Numbered from the stretch's first letter, positions 10,058 to 18,948 are shown. The stretch: DNA of 59,436 nucleotides from an uncultured beta proteobacterium (GCA_903867305.1 CAIPQU010000056.1:1-59436), one strand, 5' to 3'. Notes: generated by a model from the letters alone, not told the origin. Program-made: numbers and translations.

Positions 10058-11230
10058 TTAGAAACGGGTACAAGTATCAGGGCCAATAGCTTGGTCTGCT
10101 GGAACACGACTAATCACATTAAACTGACCAGCCTCAACTTTCACCGCATACATTTCTTGCATCGCCTGATGATCACCACCACGCATTTTTTTCATCCCTT
10201 GAGGAGTCGCCCACTCAAGATCTTTCATTGCTGCGCGAACTTTATCAGTCTCGGTTGATTTTGCTTTTTCTACAGCAGCTTTATAAAAATATATCAAACC
10301 ATAGGAGTCCGTACCGTACAAGTCAGGTTGCGTTTTAAACTCATTCTGAAAGGCAGTAACAAACTTTTTATTGGCGGGCGTATCTGACTTAACAGAATAT
10401 CCAACACCAGTAACATAACCTTCAGCAGCTGAACCGATAGCTGTCATATTTTGTGAAGTAACCGTACCAGCTGCACCAACAATGGTGATGCCTTTATTAA
10501 CACCGTATTCACTCATTTGAGTTAATAGGCGAACTGTGTCATTGCCGGCTACCGAGGTATAAATCACCGTTGGTTTTGCAGCACGTACCTGACCAAAATA
10601 TGGAGAGTAATCTTTATTATCTAAAGGAGCAAAAATCTCGCCAACTGTTTTGGCACCCTTTTCTTCTGCAGCTTTTTTGAATGCTGCGACGGTGGAGCGT
10701 CCCATCTCATAATCTGGTCCAATGAAAAATACATTAGCATTGGGTTTTTCTTTTGCAAGCCAGGCCGCAAGAGCTGCAGATTGCATACCAGCGCGGGCAT
10801 TTACTCGGAAAACGTTAGGGGAACACTTATCACCAGTAATGGAGTCTGCAAAAGAGACCGTTGTCGCAATTAACTTGTTGTTTCTTTCCGCTAATTGACC
10901 GACAGCTAAAGTAGATCCTGAATTAACTGTCCCAGTTAAAAAATCAACATTGGAAACCTGAAAAAGTTTTTCTGATTTCTGGGTAGCAACAGCAGGATTT
11001 GCCTCTTCATCTTCAAAGATTAATTCAACTTTACGCCCCATAATGCCGCCAGCAGCATTGACCTCTTTGGTAGCTAACTCTAGACCCATTTTGACCTGCT
11101 GTCCAATCGGCGTATAAGTTCCTGATAATGGTGTGACGACACCAATTTTAATTGGTCCATCTGCAGCCACAGCGATTGACGATCCCAACACAACTGAACT
11201 AACTGCTAATACAATTTTCTTGATTTGCAT
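10058..11230 (-). CDS. ABC importer periplasmic binding protein (HAAT / LivJ-like)
   Basis: A 390-residue secreted protein with a clear signal peptide (MQIKKIVLAVSSVVLGSSIAVAA, cut before DGPIKIGVV). The type I periplasmic fold is indicated by IKIGVVTPLSGTYTPIGQQ and the later FFIGPDYEMGRSTV. Two cysteines in the mature part (GDKCSP and the near-terminal PDTCTRF) could form a disulphide. It lies 20 bases after the hydratase-like gene and 18 before livH, so it probably decides the importer's ligand. A furoate or related aromatic acid ligand is inferred from the block, not seen. Confidence 0.92.
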   Translation of the reverse strand: MQIKKIVLAVSSVVLGSSIAVAADGPIKIGVVTPLSGTYTPIGQQVKMGLELATKEVNAAGGIMGRKVELIFEDEEANPAVATQKSEKLFQVSNVDFLTGTVNSGSTLAVGQLAERNNKLIATTVSFADSITGDKCSPNVFRVNARAGMQSAALAAWLAKEKPNANVFFIGPDYEMGRSTVAAFKKAAEEKGAKTVGEIFAPLDNKDYSPYFGQVRAAKPTVIYTSVAGNDTVRLLTQMSEYGVNKGITIVGAAGTVTSQNMTAIGSAAEGYVTGVGYSVKSDTPANKKFVTAFQNEFKTQPDLYGTDSYGLIYFYKAAVEKAKSTETDKVRAAMKDLEWATPQGMKKMRGGDHQAMQEMYAVKVEAGQFNVISRVPADQAIGPDTCTRF

Positions 11231-11250
11231 ATCTGTCTCCTTTAGTGAAA

Positions 11251-12057
11251 TTATTTGCCAGTGAAATTCGGGGCACGTTTGCCATGAAAAGCAGTCACAC
11301 CCTCTTTAAAATCTTCCGTTGTCCGCAAGCGGCTATACGAATGTCCTTCTAACTCAATTGCAGTACTTAATAAAGCATCATCAGTGTCATTTAACAGTTT
11401 TTTAGCTGTTCTTTGCGCAATTGGTGAGAATGCAATTAACTCTTCTACCAATGCATCAACCGTTGCGGCTAACTCGGCATCATTCACAACCATAGTTGCA
11501 ACTCCCCAGTCATATGCTTGCTGACCTGAAATACGTCTTGAACGCATAACAATATCTTTTGTTCGGGTGATGCCTACCATTTTTTGTAATCGCGCCGATC
11601 CACCTGAACCAGGAATTTGTCCTAACTTTTGTTCAGGTAATGCGTATTGCGTAGTGTTCGTAGCAATCCGAAAATCACAGGCTAATGAAATTTCAAATCC
11701 AACACCGAAACAATAGCCTTGATTCGCAGCAATCACCGGTTTACTACATCTGGCAGGAGCCGCAATATTCCAAGCCAATTTGGATACATGCTCTGGAGTT
11801 GCCTCTAAAAATCCTTTAATGTCGCCACCGCTAGAGAAGTTCTCACCCTCAGCTCTGAGCACAATAATCCGCACTCGATCATCAGCATCTAGTGCTTCAA
11901 AACAAGCCCTTAACTGATCACGTTGCGGCATCATGATAACGTTAAAAGGCGGTCTTTTCAGAACAATATCTGCACGTTTTTTTTCTTCATTAATTTCTAC
12001 ATAAAAACCATCTAGGTCTTTTAATATATTGGCAAAGGGATGGCTAATTTGACTCAT
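11251..12057 (-). CDS. hmfE: Enoyl-CoA hydratase/isomerase family, probable 2-oxoglutaroyl-CoA hydrolase (HmfE-like)
   Basis: A 268-residue crotonase-fold protein. The oxyanion-hole regions are visible as RAEGENFSSGGDIKGF (first) and ANQGYCFGVGFEISLACDFRIA (second), followed by LPEQKLGQIPGSGGSARL. In the furoate pathway HmfE hydrolyses the ring-opened CoA ester to 2-oxoglutarate, which enters the TCA cycle. The assignment rests on position: it directly follows the acyl-CoA synthetase gene in the hmfA-B-C-D-E order. On sequence alone it could be a generic hydratase. The C-terminus FKEGVTAFHGKRAPNFTGK is normal for the fold. Confidence 0.75.
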   Translation of the reverse strand: MSQISHPFANILKDLDGFYVEINEEKKRADIVLKRPPFNVIMMPQRDQLRACFEALDADDRVRIIVLRAEGENFSSGGDIKGFLEATPEHVSKLAWNIAAPARCSKPVIAANQGYCFGVGFEISLACDFRIATNTTQYALPEQKLGQIPGSGGSARLQKMVGITRTKDIVMRSRRISGQQAYDWGVATMVVNDAELAATVDALVEELIAFSPIAQRTAKKLLNDTDDALLSTAIELEGHSYSRLRTTEDFKEGVTAFHGKRAPNFTGK

Positions 12058-12072
12058 TCATTTTTCCTATCG

Positions 12073-13617
12073 TTAACTTACTTCGTATTCACCTGCGACT
12101 AATTTTCTTCTTAAAATCTTTCCTACGGGAGATTTAGGAATCTCTTTTACAAATACATATTCTCGGGGTCTCTTAAAGTTGAGCAACTCTGATTCTTTAC
12201 AGTATTGATCTAACACCTCAGGCAAGACTAACTCTTTCAAATGGATAAATGCAACAACTTTTTGTCCAAGCCTCTCGTCTTTAATGCCTGCGACAGCGAC
12301 TTCATCGACAGCAGGATGAAGGGATAAAAGTGATTCGATTTCTACAGGAGAGATATTTTCCCCTCCAGAGATGATCATGTCATCAACGCGACCCGTGACG
12401 AAAAGCTCACCCTCGTCATCAAAGTAACCCGTATCCCCAGTAAAGTACCAACCATCACGTAAAGATTTTTGATTAGCATCAGGTCTCTCCCAATAACCAG
12501 AAAAAGCCTCATCACTGTATAAATCACAAATAATTTGACCTTCTACTCCTGACTGAACAAGATCTTCTCCAGTCGCTTTTTTCGATGCTTCATCTAAAGC
12601 AACCACGCGAATCCGTTCATTCAAACCTGCTCTACCAGCACTTCCAGGTTTTTCAACGGCACGTTGATTGATGGTAAAGGTATAAATCTCACTCGACCCA
12701 TAATGATTAACAAACAATTCCGGCTGAAAAAGTTCATTGAGTTCCAAGAGTAAGGCGTCATGCATAGGAGCCCCAGCGAAGCCCAGTTTCTTGGTGGTCT
12801 TCACTTTCTCTGAACTAAAGTTCGGCGCATGAATTAAGTCATGATACAAAGTAGGTACTAAATATAAATGCGATACTTTTTCTTGGGCAATTAAATCCAC
12901 CGCTGTAGGGGCATGCCACTTAGGCAAGGCGATATAAGCTCCATTGCCTAAACATAAAGCCAGTAATGTTCTCACACCCATGGTGTGATACAAGGGCATG
13001 ACACCTAATGTGACTTCATAACTACGGTATTGATTTTGAGCAATATGCGCTATACCAGCGGCTCTTTCGGCACTCTGTGTTCTAGGAACGCCTTTGGGCT
13101 TACCAGTCGTTCCAGAGGTATATAACATGACTGAGCAATCACTCGCTACAGCAAAAGGAGTGGGTGTTTGAAGTTGTGTGATCGTGTCTGCAAATAATCG
13201 AGAACTTGCAATAGTTTTTTCTCCATGGCCACAATATATCGATGGGATCATTTGATGCTTCAGTACTTCAAATAATTCAGCACCGCTAGCCTGTTCATAA
13301 AAAACCAATTTCGATTGAGAGTTCGTTAAATAAAAATCAATTTCATCAGCCTTGGCGCGCCAATTAATTGGTACGATCGTTATACCGGCAATTTGACAAG
13401 CCCAGTGGAGGGTCGCCGCTTCAAAACGATTTTGTAGAATACTGAGAACACGATCGCCTTTTTTTAGGCCTTGTTGTAAAAGATCATATTCTAAAGCGCC
13501 GACAATCTTCGACCAATCTTCATAGGTATAACGTAGAGGCCCATCGACAATGGCCAAATGATGTGGGCATCTTTCAACGGCTTGTAAAAAAGTTCTTCCT
13601 AAGTCCAACATACTCAT
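12073..13617 (-). CDS. hmfD: AMP-forming acyl-CoA synthetase, probable 2-furoyl-CoA synthetase
   Basis: A 514-residue ANL-superfamily ligase. It shows the P-loop-like YTSGTTGKPKGVPRTQ near residues 166-181, the NHYGSSEIY A5-type motif, the YFTGDTGYFDDEGEL hinge region and the C-terminal catalytic lysine segment PKSPVGKILRRKL. It would activate a carboxylic acid with ATP and CoA. The gene overlaps the 2Fe-2S subunit stop by 4 bases, so the pair is translationally coupled. Family membership is certain. The 2-furoate substrate is inferred from the hmfABCDE order; another small aromatic acid is possible. Confidence 0.78.
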   Translation of the reverse strand: MSMLDLGRTFLQAVERCPHHLAIVDGPLRYTYEDWSKIVGALEYDLLQQGLKKGDRVLSILQNRFEAATLHWACQIAGITIVPINWRAKADEIDFYLTNSQSKLVFYEQASGAELFEVLKHQMIPSIYCGHGEKTIASSRLFADTITQLQTPTPFAVASDCSVMLYTSGTTGKPKGVPRTQSAERAAGIAHIAQNQYRSYEVTLGVMPLYHTMGVRTLLALCLGNGAYIALPKWHAPTAVDLIAQEKVSHLYLVPTLYHDLIHAPNFSSEKVKTTKKLGFAGAPMHDALLLELNELFQPELFVNHYGSSEIYTFTINQRAVEKPGSAGRAGLNERIRVVALDEASKKATGEDLVQSGVEGQIICDLYSDEAFSGYWERPDANQKSLRDGWYFTGDTGYFDDEGELFVTGRVDDMIISGGENISPVEIESLLSLHPAVDEVAVAGIKDERLGQKVVAFIHLKELVLPEVLDQYCKESELLNFKRPREYVFVKEIPKSPVGKILRRKLVAGEYEVS

Positions 13618-14132
13618 TTCCCTGCTTCGTTTCTACTTTTTGCCACATCCAATACAGCTTCAACAATTCCTTTGTAACCAGTGCAGCGGCAAATATTCCC
13701 TGAAATACCTTCCCGAACTTCAGCTTCAGTTGGGTTTGGATGGTCCAATAAAAATTTACTACAAGTCATTAAAAAGCCAGGGGTACAAAATCCACATTGC
13801 AAAGCATGATGTTTTCTAAAAGCAGCTTGTAAATCACTAAGCTCTGTTCCTAAAGATAAGCCTTCAACGGTTTGAAGCTCTTTGCCATGAGCTTGATAAG
13901 CAAACATGAGGCAAGATCTTACCGGTTGACCATCCACATGAATCGTACAAGCACCGCATACGCCATGCTCACAGCCATAATGCGTTCCGGTCAAACCTAA
14001 TTCATGTCGTAAAAAATCACCTAGCGTGGTTCGATATTCGCAATCCGCAGATCTCTTCATGCCATTGACAGTCAGTTCTACAGAAATTTTTTGACTCAAA
14101 GGTAGTTGTGACATATTTTTCTCATTCGTCAT
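13614..14132 (-). CDS. hmfC: Molybdenum hydroxylase 2Fe-2S subunit, probable furoyl-CoA dehydrogenase small subunit
   Basis: This is the small subunit of a xanthine-oxidase-family enzyme. The N-terminal plant-type ferredoxin cluster ligands are in YGCEHGVCGACTIHVDG and VRSC. The C-terminal cluster ligands are in CGFCTPGF and NICRCTGY, so all eight cysteines are present. It passes electrons from the molybdenum site to FAD in the medium subunit. I take ATG at 14132, which overlaps the FAD-subunit stop. A second ATG at 14114, preceded by GAG, is also plausible. A still longer form would need a TTG start. Confidence 0.85.
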   Translation of the reverse strand: MTNEKNMSQLPLSQKISVELTVNGMKRSADCEYRTTLGDFLRHELGLTGTHYGCEHGVCGACTIHVDGQPVRSCLMFAYQAHGKELQTVEGLSLGTELSDLQAAFRKHHALQCGFCTPGFLMTCSKFLLDHPNPTEAEVREGISGNICRCTGYKGIVEAVLDVAKSRNEAGK

Positions 14133-14952
14133 TGATAGCACCAAGTTGTTTAATCAACAATTCACTTTGGCTTTGCATTAAATGTCTTCTTAATCCAGAA
14201 CTCGCTGTTGGATCCTCTCGAACATTGGCTGAATTTGCTAAATGAGCCACAAATGCTAAAGCATCTTGTGTAGAAGCCAGTTTTTCTTTAAAGACTTGAG
14301 GTGTGTCGTCAATTCCACCATAAGCAAAAGTCCATTCATTTTTATCTTTCACCACCGCTACTGAGACCACCGCAAAATCACCATGACGGTAACCGTACTC
14401 GGTAAAACCATATTGAACATTTTTATCTAATTTCGGAAAAATAACTTTGACTAAAATCTCATCCATCTGCCGATCCGTCTGCAAAGCCCCAATAAAAAAA
14501 TCTTGGGCAGCAACTTTTCTTTGCTGACGATGATTTGCTAAAACAACCGATCCCTCTAATATGGATAATGCCAAGACTAATTCTGCACTAGGGTCAGCGT
14601 GGGCAATCGAACCACCTACGGTGCCACGATTACGAATTGGGCGATGAGCAATCCACGGAATCATGGAATTTAATAATGGATGTGATTCGTTTTCGACCAA
14701 ATGGTCTTCTAATCTTGCCTGAGAAACTGCAGCGCCAACCTCAATCGAGTCATGCTTCTCAACAATTTCATTCAGTTCTTTCACTTCATTCACATCGATT
14801 AAGATGGCGGGCGTCGCAATCCGCATGGCTAGCATCGGCACTAAGGTTTGTCCACCGGCAATAATCTTGGCATCTTCCCCGTATTGGCGTGACAACTCCA
14901 CTGCTTCTTTTAAATTAGTCGGTTGATGAACAACAAAAGGTGCGCTTTTCAT
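14122..14952 (-). CDS. hmfB: Molybdenum hydroxylase FAD subunit, probable furoyl-CoA dehydrogenase medium subunit
   Basis: A 276-residue CoxM-type FAD-binding protein. Both flavin-binding motifs are present: AGGQTLVPML near residues 32-41 and TVGGSIAHADPSAE near 112-125. It accepts electrons from the 2Fe-2S subunit and hands them to an acceptor that cannot be identified here. It overlaps the large subunit by 4 bases and the small subunit by about 10, so the three are tightly coupled. There is no extra 4Fe-4S loop such as 4-hydroxybenzoyl-CoA reductase carries, which argues against that enzyme. Confidence 0.85.
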   Translation of the reverse strand: MKSAPFVVHQPTNLKEAVELSRQYGEDAKIIAGGQTLVPMLAMRIATPAILIDVNEVKELNEIVEKHDSIEVGAAVSQARLEDHLVENESHPLLNSMIPWIAHRPIRNRGTVGGSIAHADPSAELVLALSILEGSVVLANHRQQRKVAAQDFFIGALQTDRQMDEILVKVIFPKLDKNVQYGFTEYGYRHGDFAVVSVAVVKDKNEWTFAYGGIDDTPQVFKEKLASTQDALAFVAHLANSANVREDPTASSGLRRHLMQSQSELLIKQLGAINDE

Positions 14953-17921
14953 GACTCACCCTTGAATTTAGTTTTGATCTTTGTTAACCAACTGGCTTTT
15001 TGCTCACCCGCTTCTTTCGCCAATGATTTAAACAATTGATCCAACACGATCCGAATACTTCCATCTAGTAAACGACTACCTACCGCTGATAACTTTCCAG
15101 AAATCTTTGCTTGATAGTCATAGGATAGATGCGTTTTTTCACCAACTCGCTTCATTTGAACCCGACCAATACCCTGAGCAATTCCGAGAGGACCGCGTCC
15201 CTCACCAGAAAGAACAAAGTTCGTTGGTTCTTGAATCTCACTTAAACGTAGGTTTGCGCTAAACCTAGCCTTGATCACCCCAATCCGAACAACGGCTATA
15301 CATTGATAAAGAATGCCATCGACTTCCTTCGTTTGGGTCATGGACTCACAACCTGGAATCACGTTTTTCAAACGCAATGGATCCATTAAGACTTGGAAAA
15401 TTTGCTCAGGACTAATTTCAAAATCAATTTCGCCCTTTGCGCTGAGTGGCATATCAGCATTTTTGGGTAATTCGGTCGTGGCAATTTGCCTTGATTCTAT
15501 TTTTTTAGCCTTTACCAACCATTCATGAATTCGTGTTGGCGTAGCTGGTAAGCGAATATCATCATACCCAATAGCATCCGCAATGGCGTTGGCAATACAA
15601 ACTGGGGTACTCATATTGTTTCCTTCACCCAGTCCTTTAGCACCTAATGGTGTAAAGGGACTAGGAGACTCCATATGAATAATCGTCGGAACTGGAATTT
15701 CACTCGCTGTAGGCACTCGATAATCTGCAAAAGTTCCAGATAAGAAATTACCATCCGAACTATACACAAACTCTTCGAGTAAAGCTGCACCAACACCTTG
15801 ACTAAAGGCACCATAAATTTGCCCATCAGCTAAGGCTGGATTCAGAATGACCCCAGCATCATGCACTGTTATGTACTGATCAATTTTGGCACTACAGGAG
15901 ATTGGATCAATCTCTATGCCGCAGACATCGAGCGCAAAACCATACGCTGCAGAAGTATTAATTCGATCATTTTCATCGGTAGCATGTAATGTTGAGGCGC
16001 TCCAAAAAACAGTTTCACGCAATGCGCAGGATTGCTCATCACCTAAGACTTCGGCAACAAGAGCGGGAGCCCAATGAAACGTGCCACAGATCCGCGAAAA
16101 TGGTGCGCTCTTATTGGTGATTGGATCCGTAATAGCGTCTTTTGCAAATAACAACTCATCATGATCGGCTGTTAAAGCATGTTTTGCGTATTTTAAAATG
16201 CGTTGTTTTAATTTCACCGCAGCAAGATGCGCAGTGCCTGCAACTGCACCAGCAAAGCGACTCGAATAATTTCCAGCAGCAACAGACCAAGCATCTTTAT
16301 GAGTATCAAAATCGACATTGACCACAATGGCAGTTGGTGAAATACCAAAAACATCGGCGACCACTTGACGAATGACGGTTTGATGACCTTGTCCAGCAGG
16401 AGCTGAAGCGATATTCACGATCACACCACCCATCGGATCAATACTGATGGTGACAGAAGTAATAGCACCATTTTTCGGTCCAGCTTTGTCTCTTTGCTCT
16501 TTCGAAAGAACCGTTGCGATATACCCCATATTGGAGATGGATGGCTCCACAATCGAGGCATAACCAATGCCATACCAACGACCTTCTTTTTGAGCTTGGG
16601 CTTTACGCGCCAAGATTTGTTGATAAGCATCAGAACTTTTTACTAGTTCTTGAGCCTGTAAATAATCACCAGAATCTAAAAGCGCTCCCGCTGCAGCCTG
16701 AAATGGAAATTGTTTTTTTTTGACGTAATTAAGTGCGGTGATTTCAAAATAAGATTTATTGAGCTGTTTGGCAATCTGATGCACTAAGCGCTCAAGAGCA
16801 AAGTAAACCTGTGGGCCACCAAATCCCCGCACAAGTCCTGATGGTGTTTTATTGATTACTACAACTCGATTACGCACCGCAAGATGATCAATATCGTAGG
16901 ATCCAGTCAAACAGCCATGCATACGATAGAGTGTGGCGGGCTCAGGCGCTCTCAAATAAGCTCCACAATCTTCTAACTGATCATAATCAAGAGCTAATAT
17001 GCGGCCATCTTTTCTGACCGCAGCTTTAATCGTCGTAGACCTAGCCGTCGCAGAAGTTGCAGCGACTAAATGCTCTAAGCGATCTTCAATAAACTTCACT
17101 GGTCGCCCTACCTTACGAGAAGCTAGGCAACATAAAATAATGTACGGTAAGGAGGACTGCTTGACACCAAAGCTACCTCCAGAATCGGGCGGATATTGAT
17201 GACGAAGTTTGTTTGCAGGTACATTCAGGGCCATGGCCATGACGGTATGCAATGAGAAAGGTCCCATGAAACTGGAGGTAACGCTATAGGACTCATCCGC
17301 TTGTGACCAACTCGCAATCATTCCCGAAGTTTCAATCGGTGTACAAGAGTTTCTCGGATAATCAATATCGATACTAATCACATGATCGGCATGGGCAAAA
17401 GCATCTTCAGGATTGCCATATCGGAAGGATCGATCAGATACACAATTACTCGGTGTTCCCGGATGCAAAATGATGGCATCGCTCTGAATTGCGTCTTTCA
17501 CATCGACAACGGCAGGTAAAGATTCGAATTCTATTTGAACTAATTCCGCCCCATCCTCAGCTAAAGCGCGCGACTCTGCAATTACAAGTGCAATAGGCTC
17601 ACCAACATACCGGACACGATCCATGGCTAAGGCCCATTGACGCATCTCCGACTTCACTGCTCCTAATAAAGGTTTTGAGAGCTTCGTAATATCTTCTGGT
17701 AACAAAACCCCATGTACACCTTTTAAAGCAAGTGCTTTTGAAGCATCAATTGAGATGATCTTGGCATGCGGTAGCGGGGATCTGACAACTGCTGCGAATA
17801 AGGTTCCAGGATGAATAGGCAAATCATCCATATATTTGCCAACACCTCTTAAGAGAGTTGCATCTTCTACACGCTCAATCGCTTGTCCTAGCAATGAATT
17901 ACTCAAACGACCCCCATCCAT
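14949..17921 (-). CDS. hmfA: Molybdenum hydroxylase large subunit with C-terminal CoxG-like domain, probable 2-furoyl-CoA dehydrogenase
   Basis: A 990-residue catalytic subunit of the xanthine-oxidase family. Visible are the start motif GQAIERVEDATLLRGVGKYMDDL, GGSFGVKQ, VRGFGGPQ, the cofactor loop PAGQGHQTV and GAKGLGEG with the catalytic Glu at about residue 766. Family large subunits are usually near 780 residues. From about residue 823 it continues into an SRPBCC domain of the CoxG type (IDFEISPEQIF...LRLKNVIPGCESM...GRVQMKRVG). CoxG is normally a separate maturation or membrane-recruitment protein. In the furoate pathway this enzyme hydroxylates furoyl-CoA at C5. The start ATG has only a weak AGAG ribosome site. 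Confidence 0.82.
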   Translation of the reverse strand: MDGGRLSNSLLGQAIERVEDATLLRGVGKYMDDLPIHPGTLFAAVVRSPLPHAKIISIDASKALALKGVHGVLLPEDITKLSKPLLGAVKSEMRQWALAMDRVRYVGEPIALVIAESRALAEDGAELVQIEFESLPAVVDVKDAIQSDAIILHPGTPSNCVSDRSFRYGNPEDAFAHADHVISIDIDYPRNSCTPIETSGMIASWSQADESYSVTSSFMGPFSLHTVMAMALNVPANKLRHQYPPDSGGSFGVKQSSLPYIILCCLASRKVGRPVKFIEDRLEHLVAATSATARSTTIKAAVRKDGRILALDYDQLEDCGAYLRAPEPATLYRMHGCLTGSYDIDHLAVRNRVVVINKTPSGLVRGFGGPQVYFALERLVHQIAKQLNKSYFEITALNYVKKKQFPFQAAAGALLDSGDYLQAQELVKSSDAYQQILARKAQAQKEGRWYGIGYASIVEPSISNMGYIATVLSKEQRDKAGPKNGAITSVTISIDPMGGVIVNIASAPAGQGHQTVIRQVVADVFGISPTAIVVNVDFDTHKDAWSVAAGNYSSRFAGAVAGTAHLAAVKLKQRILKYAKHALTADHDELLFAKDAITDPITNKSAPFSRICGTFHWAPALVAEVLGDEQSCALRETVFWSASTLHATDENDRINTSAAYGFALDVCGIEIDPISCSAKIDQYITVHDAGVILNPALADGQIYGAFSQGVGAALLEEFVYSSDGNFLSGTFADYRVPTASEIPVPTIIHMESPSPFTPLGAKGLGEGNNMSTPVCIANAIADAIGYDDIRLPATPTRIHEWLVKAKKIESRQIATTELPKNADMPLSAKGEIDFEISPEQIFQVLMDPLRLKNVIPGCESMTQTKEVDGILYQCIAVVRIGVIKARFSANLRLSEIQEPTNFVLSGEGRGPLGIAQGIGRVQMKRVGEKTHLSYDYQAKISGKLSAVGSRLLDGSIRIVLDQLFKSLAKEAGEQKASWLTKIKTKFKGES

Positions 17922-17961
17922 ATTTTTATATCTCTACAGTGTAAATCTTCGAGGAAAGTTA

Positions 17962-18019
17962 TTTGGACGAATTGTCCAAAATTTCAAGAAATCGTCCAAT
18001 AATTTACCAATTCGTCCGA
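17962..18019 (-). promoter_or_regulatory. Phased operator array upstream of hmfA
   Basis: Three copies of the octamer TYGTCCRA (top strand) lie at 17972-17979, 17992-17999 and 18012-18019. The repeat period is exactly 20 bp, about two helical turns. The first copy is also the right arm of a perfect dyad, TTTGGAC-N5-GTCCAAA, at 17962-17980. The array fills the gap between the araC stop and the hmfA start. This is the layout expected for an AraC/XylS-type activator site, and an AraC gene is immediately upstream. The binding is inferred. Confidence 0.65.
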
Positions 18020-18023
18020 TTCT

Positions 18024-18881
18024 TTATATCGAATAATTGATTTTTTCTATTTGTCGACGATATAGGCTTGGAACAACGCCTTGATGTTGTTTAAAAAATC
18101 TTGTGAAATGACTTTGCGCAGCAAAACCTAAATCATCACCAATGTCGATTAAGCTAACGTCATTGGAAGCTAGCGCTGTAAATGCAAACTCCATCTTGAG
18201 AACATTGGCATATAACAGTGGTGATAAGCCCGTGCAGCGACGAAAGAGTTCAAAAAAATGTGAGCGTGACAAATTCACCGCCCTCGCGATGCTAGATAAA
18301 TTTTCAGGCGCGTTGACCGATTCACGCATCATTTGCATAGCGCGACGAATCCGAGGATCCATATAAGACAAATTACTCATTGGTTGTCTAAAAATAGATC
18401 CATTAATCACTTCTCGAGGATCAACAAAGGACAAGGTGAGATTTAATAATAAATTTTGTAATCGATCAGTGGTGATATTTTCTGACCACCATAGCTCCAT
18501 CACCACTTTTTCAATCGATAGTTTCTGTTCTTCAGACAGTTTAATTGTCGAATTTAGAAAAAATCTTGGGTGATGGCTATGAATAAAACTTTTACTAAAA
18601 GTCGCTAACCAAGCAGGCTCTAGGTAAAGGGCTAAGATGACGGTATTCCCGTCACCGCGGATGTCATGAAGATAAGCATGCTCTTCCCAAGCATTCACTA
18701 AAACAGCATTTTCAGCCGTTAATGGGTAACTTTGCCCGCGAACCCTAAACGCTGTATCAGGTCCGGCCGCTTTCAGTAATAAATGACAATGATGATGTGC
18801 GTGCGAGATCAATGGCGCATCCATTTCTAGTAGCGCAACGCGACCAAACTCACCATGAAACAAACGAATTGGGATTGACAT
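18024..18881 (-). CDS. AraC-family transcriptional regulator, probable activator of the furoate block
   Basis: A 285-residue regulator. The N-terminus (about 1-150) is a cupin-like effector domain beginning HGEFGRVALLEMDAPLISHAHHHCH. The C-terminus has two helix-turn-helix motifs (SSIARAVNLSRSHFFELFRRCTG and SLIDIGDDLGFAAQSHFTRFFKQHQG) typical of the family. It is oriented the same way as hmfA, 102 bases upstream, with an operator array between them. An AraC-type regulator (PsfA) is known for Pseudomonas putida furoate genes, which supports the role. A terminator-like hairpin separates it from moaE, so it probably has its own promoter. Confidence 0.88.
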   Translation of the reverse strand: MSIPIRLFHGEFGRVALLEMDAPLISHAHHHCHLLLKAAGPDTAFRVRGQSYPLTAENAVLVNAWEEHAYLHDIRGDGNTVILALYLEPAWLATFSKSFIHSHHPRFFLNSTIKLSEEQKLSIEKVVMELWWSENITTDRLQNLLLNLTLSFVDPREVINGSIFRQPMSNLSYMDPRIRRAMQMMRESVNAPENLSSIARAVNLSRSHFFELFRRCTGLSPLLYANVLKMEFAFTALASNDVSLIDIGDDLGFAAQSHFTRFFKQHQGVVPSLYRRQIEKINYSI

Positions 18882-18903
18882 AACTCTCTAAGATACACAC
18901 TCT

Positions 18904-18932
18904 ATAAAAACTTAGGAAGCTTATTTTCCTAG
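18904..18932 (-). terminator. Probable Rho-independent terminator after moaE
   Basis: On the minus strand CTAGGAA pairs with TTCCTAAG (one bulged A) around a short AATAAGC loop. The stem is followed by TTTTTAT. It lies 17 bases after the moaE stop. The stem is short and AT-rich, so termination may be partial. It would end the alaA/hom-thrC-moeA-moaD-moaE transcript before araC. Confidence 0.5.
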
Positions 18933-18948
18933 TATTAACCCTAATATA

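Noticed and set aside
14122..17921. 4-hydroxybenzoyl-CoA reductase as identity of the Mo enzyme
   Set aside because: The FAD subunit lacks the extra 4Fe-4S insertion of that enzyme, and the next genes match hmfD and hmfE order rather than a benzoyl-CoA pathway.
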